A program made the position numbers and the translations under genes. From NCBI GenBank assembly GCA_020629965.1, contig JAHDCG010000058.1:1-33387 (forward strand): DNA of 33,387 nt. The letters run 5' to 3'. The stretch comes from Saprospiraceae bacterium (GTDB taxonomy: Bacteria; Bacteroidota; Bacteroidia; Chitinophagales; Saprospiraceae). Below are positions 31,749 to 33,387 of the stretch, one piece after another (within the stretch, counting starts at the first letter, position 1; every line of letters begins with the position of its first letter). The notes beneath the pieces are model-generated. The model made no database searches, was not told where the DNA came from, and saw nothing but the letters and a program-made list of their open reading frames with translations.

Positions 31749-33387
31749 CTACCTGACCACCGTAATCGACCCTTCTCTCGCACCTTCATCCGCGCCCATG
31801 TCGAGATAGTAGTAGTAAGTACCTTCGGGCAAAGGCTTTCCGTCACGGTTGGTCCCGTCCCAATCATTTTCGTAAGACTCGACACTGTACAAGACCGCCC
31901 CCCAACGGTTGACAATCGTCATGCGACGTACCTCTTTTTCTAAAATACCGGGAATAATCCAAGTGTCGTTCAGACCGTCGCCGTTCGGACTGAGGGCGTT
32001 CGGAATAATCAAATCGTCGATGGTAACGGTAAGATTGACGGTGGCTGTTGCGCAGATTTCGGGACAGTCCTCGGCGCAAATCTCGTAGATGAAAGCATCC
32101 GTCTCAGCGAGCAAGTCGGTCGCTTCGTAGGTAAAGGAGCCGTCTGAATTTATAATCAACGTACCGTTTTGCGGTTGCGAGATAATGTTAACCATCAAAT
32201 CTCCGAACTCGCCGCCCTCGTCGTTTGTCGTCACATTTTCGGCAAATGTCTGTCCGAAAATGACTTCGTACGCATCGTCTTCCGCAAAAAGACTGCTGTC
32301 GTCAATCGGTTCTCCCGTGCAGGGAATACAGATCGAACCGTCGCAATCGGAAATAATTTCGACATCATTGACGGTGCATTCATCGCCGTCGTCGCAGGGC
32401 AGTGCTGTCGTCGGCGCGTTGTTACAATCGGCGGGCAATGCTTCGCATTCACAGGTTTCGGAATTGTAGGTTTCGATACCGTTGGTGCAATCACCGTCAT
32501 CGATGCAAGCTGCGGGGTCGGGGATATTTAGCTGCTCACATTCGCAGACAGCTTCGTTGTAAAACTCCTCGCCGTTGGTACAATCGCCGTCATTGATGCA
32601 GGCGGTCGGGTCAGGAATGTTCAACTGCTCGCACTCACAGGTTGTGGTGTTCCAAACTTCCTCGCCGTTCGAGCAATCACCGTCATCTACGCAACTCACC
32701 GAGTCGGGAATGTTGATTTGTTCGCATTCGCAAATGTCTTCATTCCATATTTCAACGCCGTTTGAGCAGTCGCCGTCATCGGTACAAGTGCTTGCGTCAG
32801 GCACGTTAATTTGCTCACATTCACAAGTCGCTTCATTGTAAACTTCTTCACCGTTCGAGCAAATACCGTCATCTATGCAAGTCGTCGGGTCGGGTATGTT
32901 TAGTTGTTCGCACTCACAGGTTGCGGTATTCCAAACTTCCTCGCCGTTTGAGCAGTCACCGTCATTCACACAACTTGCCGAGTCGGGAATATCGGTTTGT
33001 TCACATTCGCAAGTATCTGTATTCCAAACTTCTGTGCCGTTCGAGCAATCACCGTCATCGACGCAAGGTGTCGGTGGTGTGCCGTCGATACATTCACACA
33101 AATCACCGTCCCAAACTTCTTCACCGTTGGTACAATCGCCGTCATCGCAAGTGCCGGGGTCGGGGCAGTCGAACTCACAGCTTCCGTCGTCGCAGGTTGC
33201 GGCGGGGTTGTAGTTAAATGCGGTCGAATTGGTACAGCCGTTGACGGGCGGGGTTACGTCGCATTCGCAAGTTTCTTCGTTGTAAAACTCAAAGCCGTTT
33301 GCACAGTCGCCGTCGTCAACGCAAGCCGTCGGGTCGGGAATATCGGTTTGTTCACATTCGCAAGTATCTGTATTCCAAACTTCTGTG
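31749..33387 (-). CDS. Cys-rich repeat surface protein with type B C-terminal domain (5' end outside window)
   Basis: The frame is open to the right edge, giving at least 545 residues; the start is not in the window and the internal Met at 33101 is not the start. The visible N-terminal part contains about nine modules of roughly 31 residues of the form C-x-DDGDCSNG-EEVWN-x3-CECEQ-x-NIPD, plus one NGCTNSTAFNYNPAATCDDG module. A cadherin-like/PKD-type domain follows (FAEDDAYEVIFGQTF, GTLIINSDGSFTYEATDLLA). The end is the gliding-motility-associated type B CTD (IPNALSPNGDGLNDTWIIPG, MTIVNRWGAVLYSVESYEND). It should be exported by T9SS with the adjacent PorP/SprF. The modules have four cysteines each and acidic DDGD loops, so disulfide and calcium stabilisation is likely. 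Probable adhesin; ligand unknown. Confidence 0.9.
   Translation of the reverse strand, partial: TEVWNTDTCECEQTDIPDPTACVDDGDCANGFEFYNEETCECDVTPPVNGCTNSTAFNYNPAATCDDGSCEFDCPDPGTCDDGDCTNGEEVWDGDLCECIDGTPPTPCVDDGDCSNGTEVWNTDTCECEQTDIPDSASCVNDGDCSNGEEVWNTATCECEQLNIPDPTTCIDDGICSNGEEVYNEATCECEQINVPDASTCTDDGDCSNGVEIWNEDICECEQINIPDSVSCVDDGDCSNGEEVWNTTTCECEQLNIPDPTACINDGDCTNGEEFYNEAVCECEQLNIPDPAACIDDGDCTNGIETYNSETCECEALPADCNNAPTTALPCDDGDECTVNDVEIISDCDGSICIPCTGEPIDDSSLFAEDDAYEVIFGQTFAENVTTNDEGGEFGDLMVNIISQPQNGTLIINSDGSFTYEATDLLAETDAFIYEICAEDCPEICATATVNLTVTIDDLIIPNALSPNGDGLNDTWIIPGILEKEVRRMTIVNRWGAVLYSVESYENDWDGTNRDGKPLPEGTYYYYLDMGADEGAREGSITVVR
32430..33387. repeat. Coding tandem repeats, ~93-bp unit, with an exact 55-bp copy
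   Basis: DNA repeats underlie the Cys-rich modules. Bases 32982-33036 and 33333-33387 are identical over 55 nt, 351 bp apart, while most other units have drifted at synonymous sites. This indicates a recent duplication or gene conversion. The second copy reaches the window edge and may be longer. Confidence 0.8.

Noticed and set aside
32430-33387. CRISPR or non-coding tandem array
   Set aside because: The repeats keep one open frame with conserved cysteines and are the coding modules of a surface protein.

Overview
The window looks like the chromosome of a marine Bacteroidota, most likely a Saprospiria/Lewinella-type organism. The evidence is SusC/SusD, type IX secretion (T9SS) C-terminal sorting domains of type A and type B, a PorP/SprF protein, many FG-GAP/VCBS proteins with ASPIC/UnbV domains, and a TAnnTTTG-type promoter box. 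No rRNA, tRNA, CRISPR array or insertion sequence was recognised.

The window is mainly a red-algal galactan (agar/porphyran-type) utilisation region. From the left: a two-copy 55-bp repeat at the edge; a secreted T9SS protein (241-1233, -); a GH50 beta-agarase-like enzyme (1611-3782, -); an orphan UPF0175 gene (3977-4219, +). Then comes a long minus-strand block: susC (15780-18812), susD (14186-15682), a giant double-propeller FG-GAP/ASPIC lipoprotein (10596-13871), a CRTAC1-like FG-GAP/ASPIC lipoprotein (8648-10387), a membrane-anchored pentaheme cytochrome c with TPRs (6036-8651) and a T9SS FG-GAP/ASPIC protein (4301-6028). The last three are tightly coupled (ATGA overlap, 7-bp gap). A sugar-porter MFS gene (19142-20692, +) is divergent from susC. 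It is followed by a frameshifted higA-type antitoxin (20744-21147, -), a GH16 lipoprotein (21438-22349, -) and a small secreted T9SS protein (22465-23169, -).

Divergent from these is a 1333-aa fusion (23439-27440, +) of an FG-GAP/ASPIC propeller, a vanadium-haloperoxidase/PAP2 domain with its metal-site motifs, and a T9SS tail. Next come an orphan KilA-N gene (27568-28119, +), a second GH50 enzyme (28250-30586, -), and a PorP/SprF plus Cys-rich type-B-CTD pair (30804-33387, -; the latter runs off the window).

Proposed joint action (inference): GH16 cuts the polymer, the GH50 enzymes release short oligosaccharides, SusCD moves them across the outer membrane and the MFS porter across the inner membrane. 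The FG-GAP/ASPIC proteins, multiheme cytochrome and haloperoxidase-like fusion would add a surface redox or adhesion layer of unknown chemistry. The strongest cross-cutting signal is an 18-bp box, TGTCCGG-TTTT-TGTC(C/A)(G/A)G, upstream of both GH50 genes, the susC/MFS pair, the small T9SS gene, the haloperoxidase fusion and probably the left-most T9SS gene. In three cases it lies 77, 77 and 81 bp from the start codon. It suggests one regulon controlled by a regulator not encoded here.
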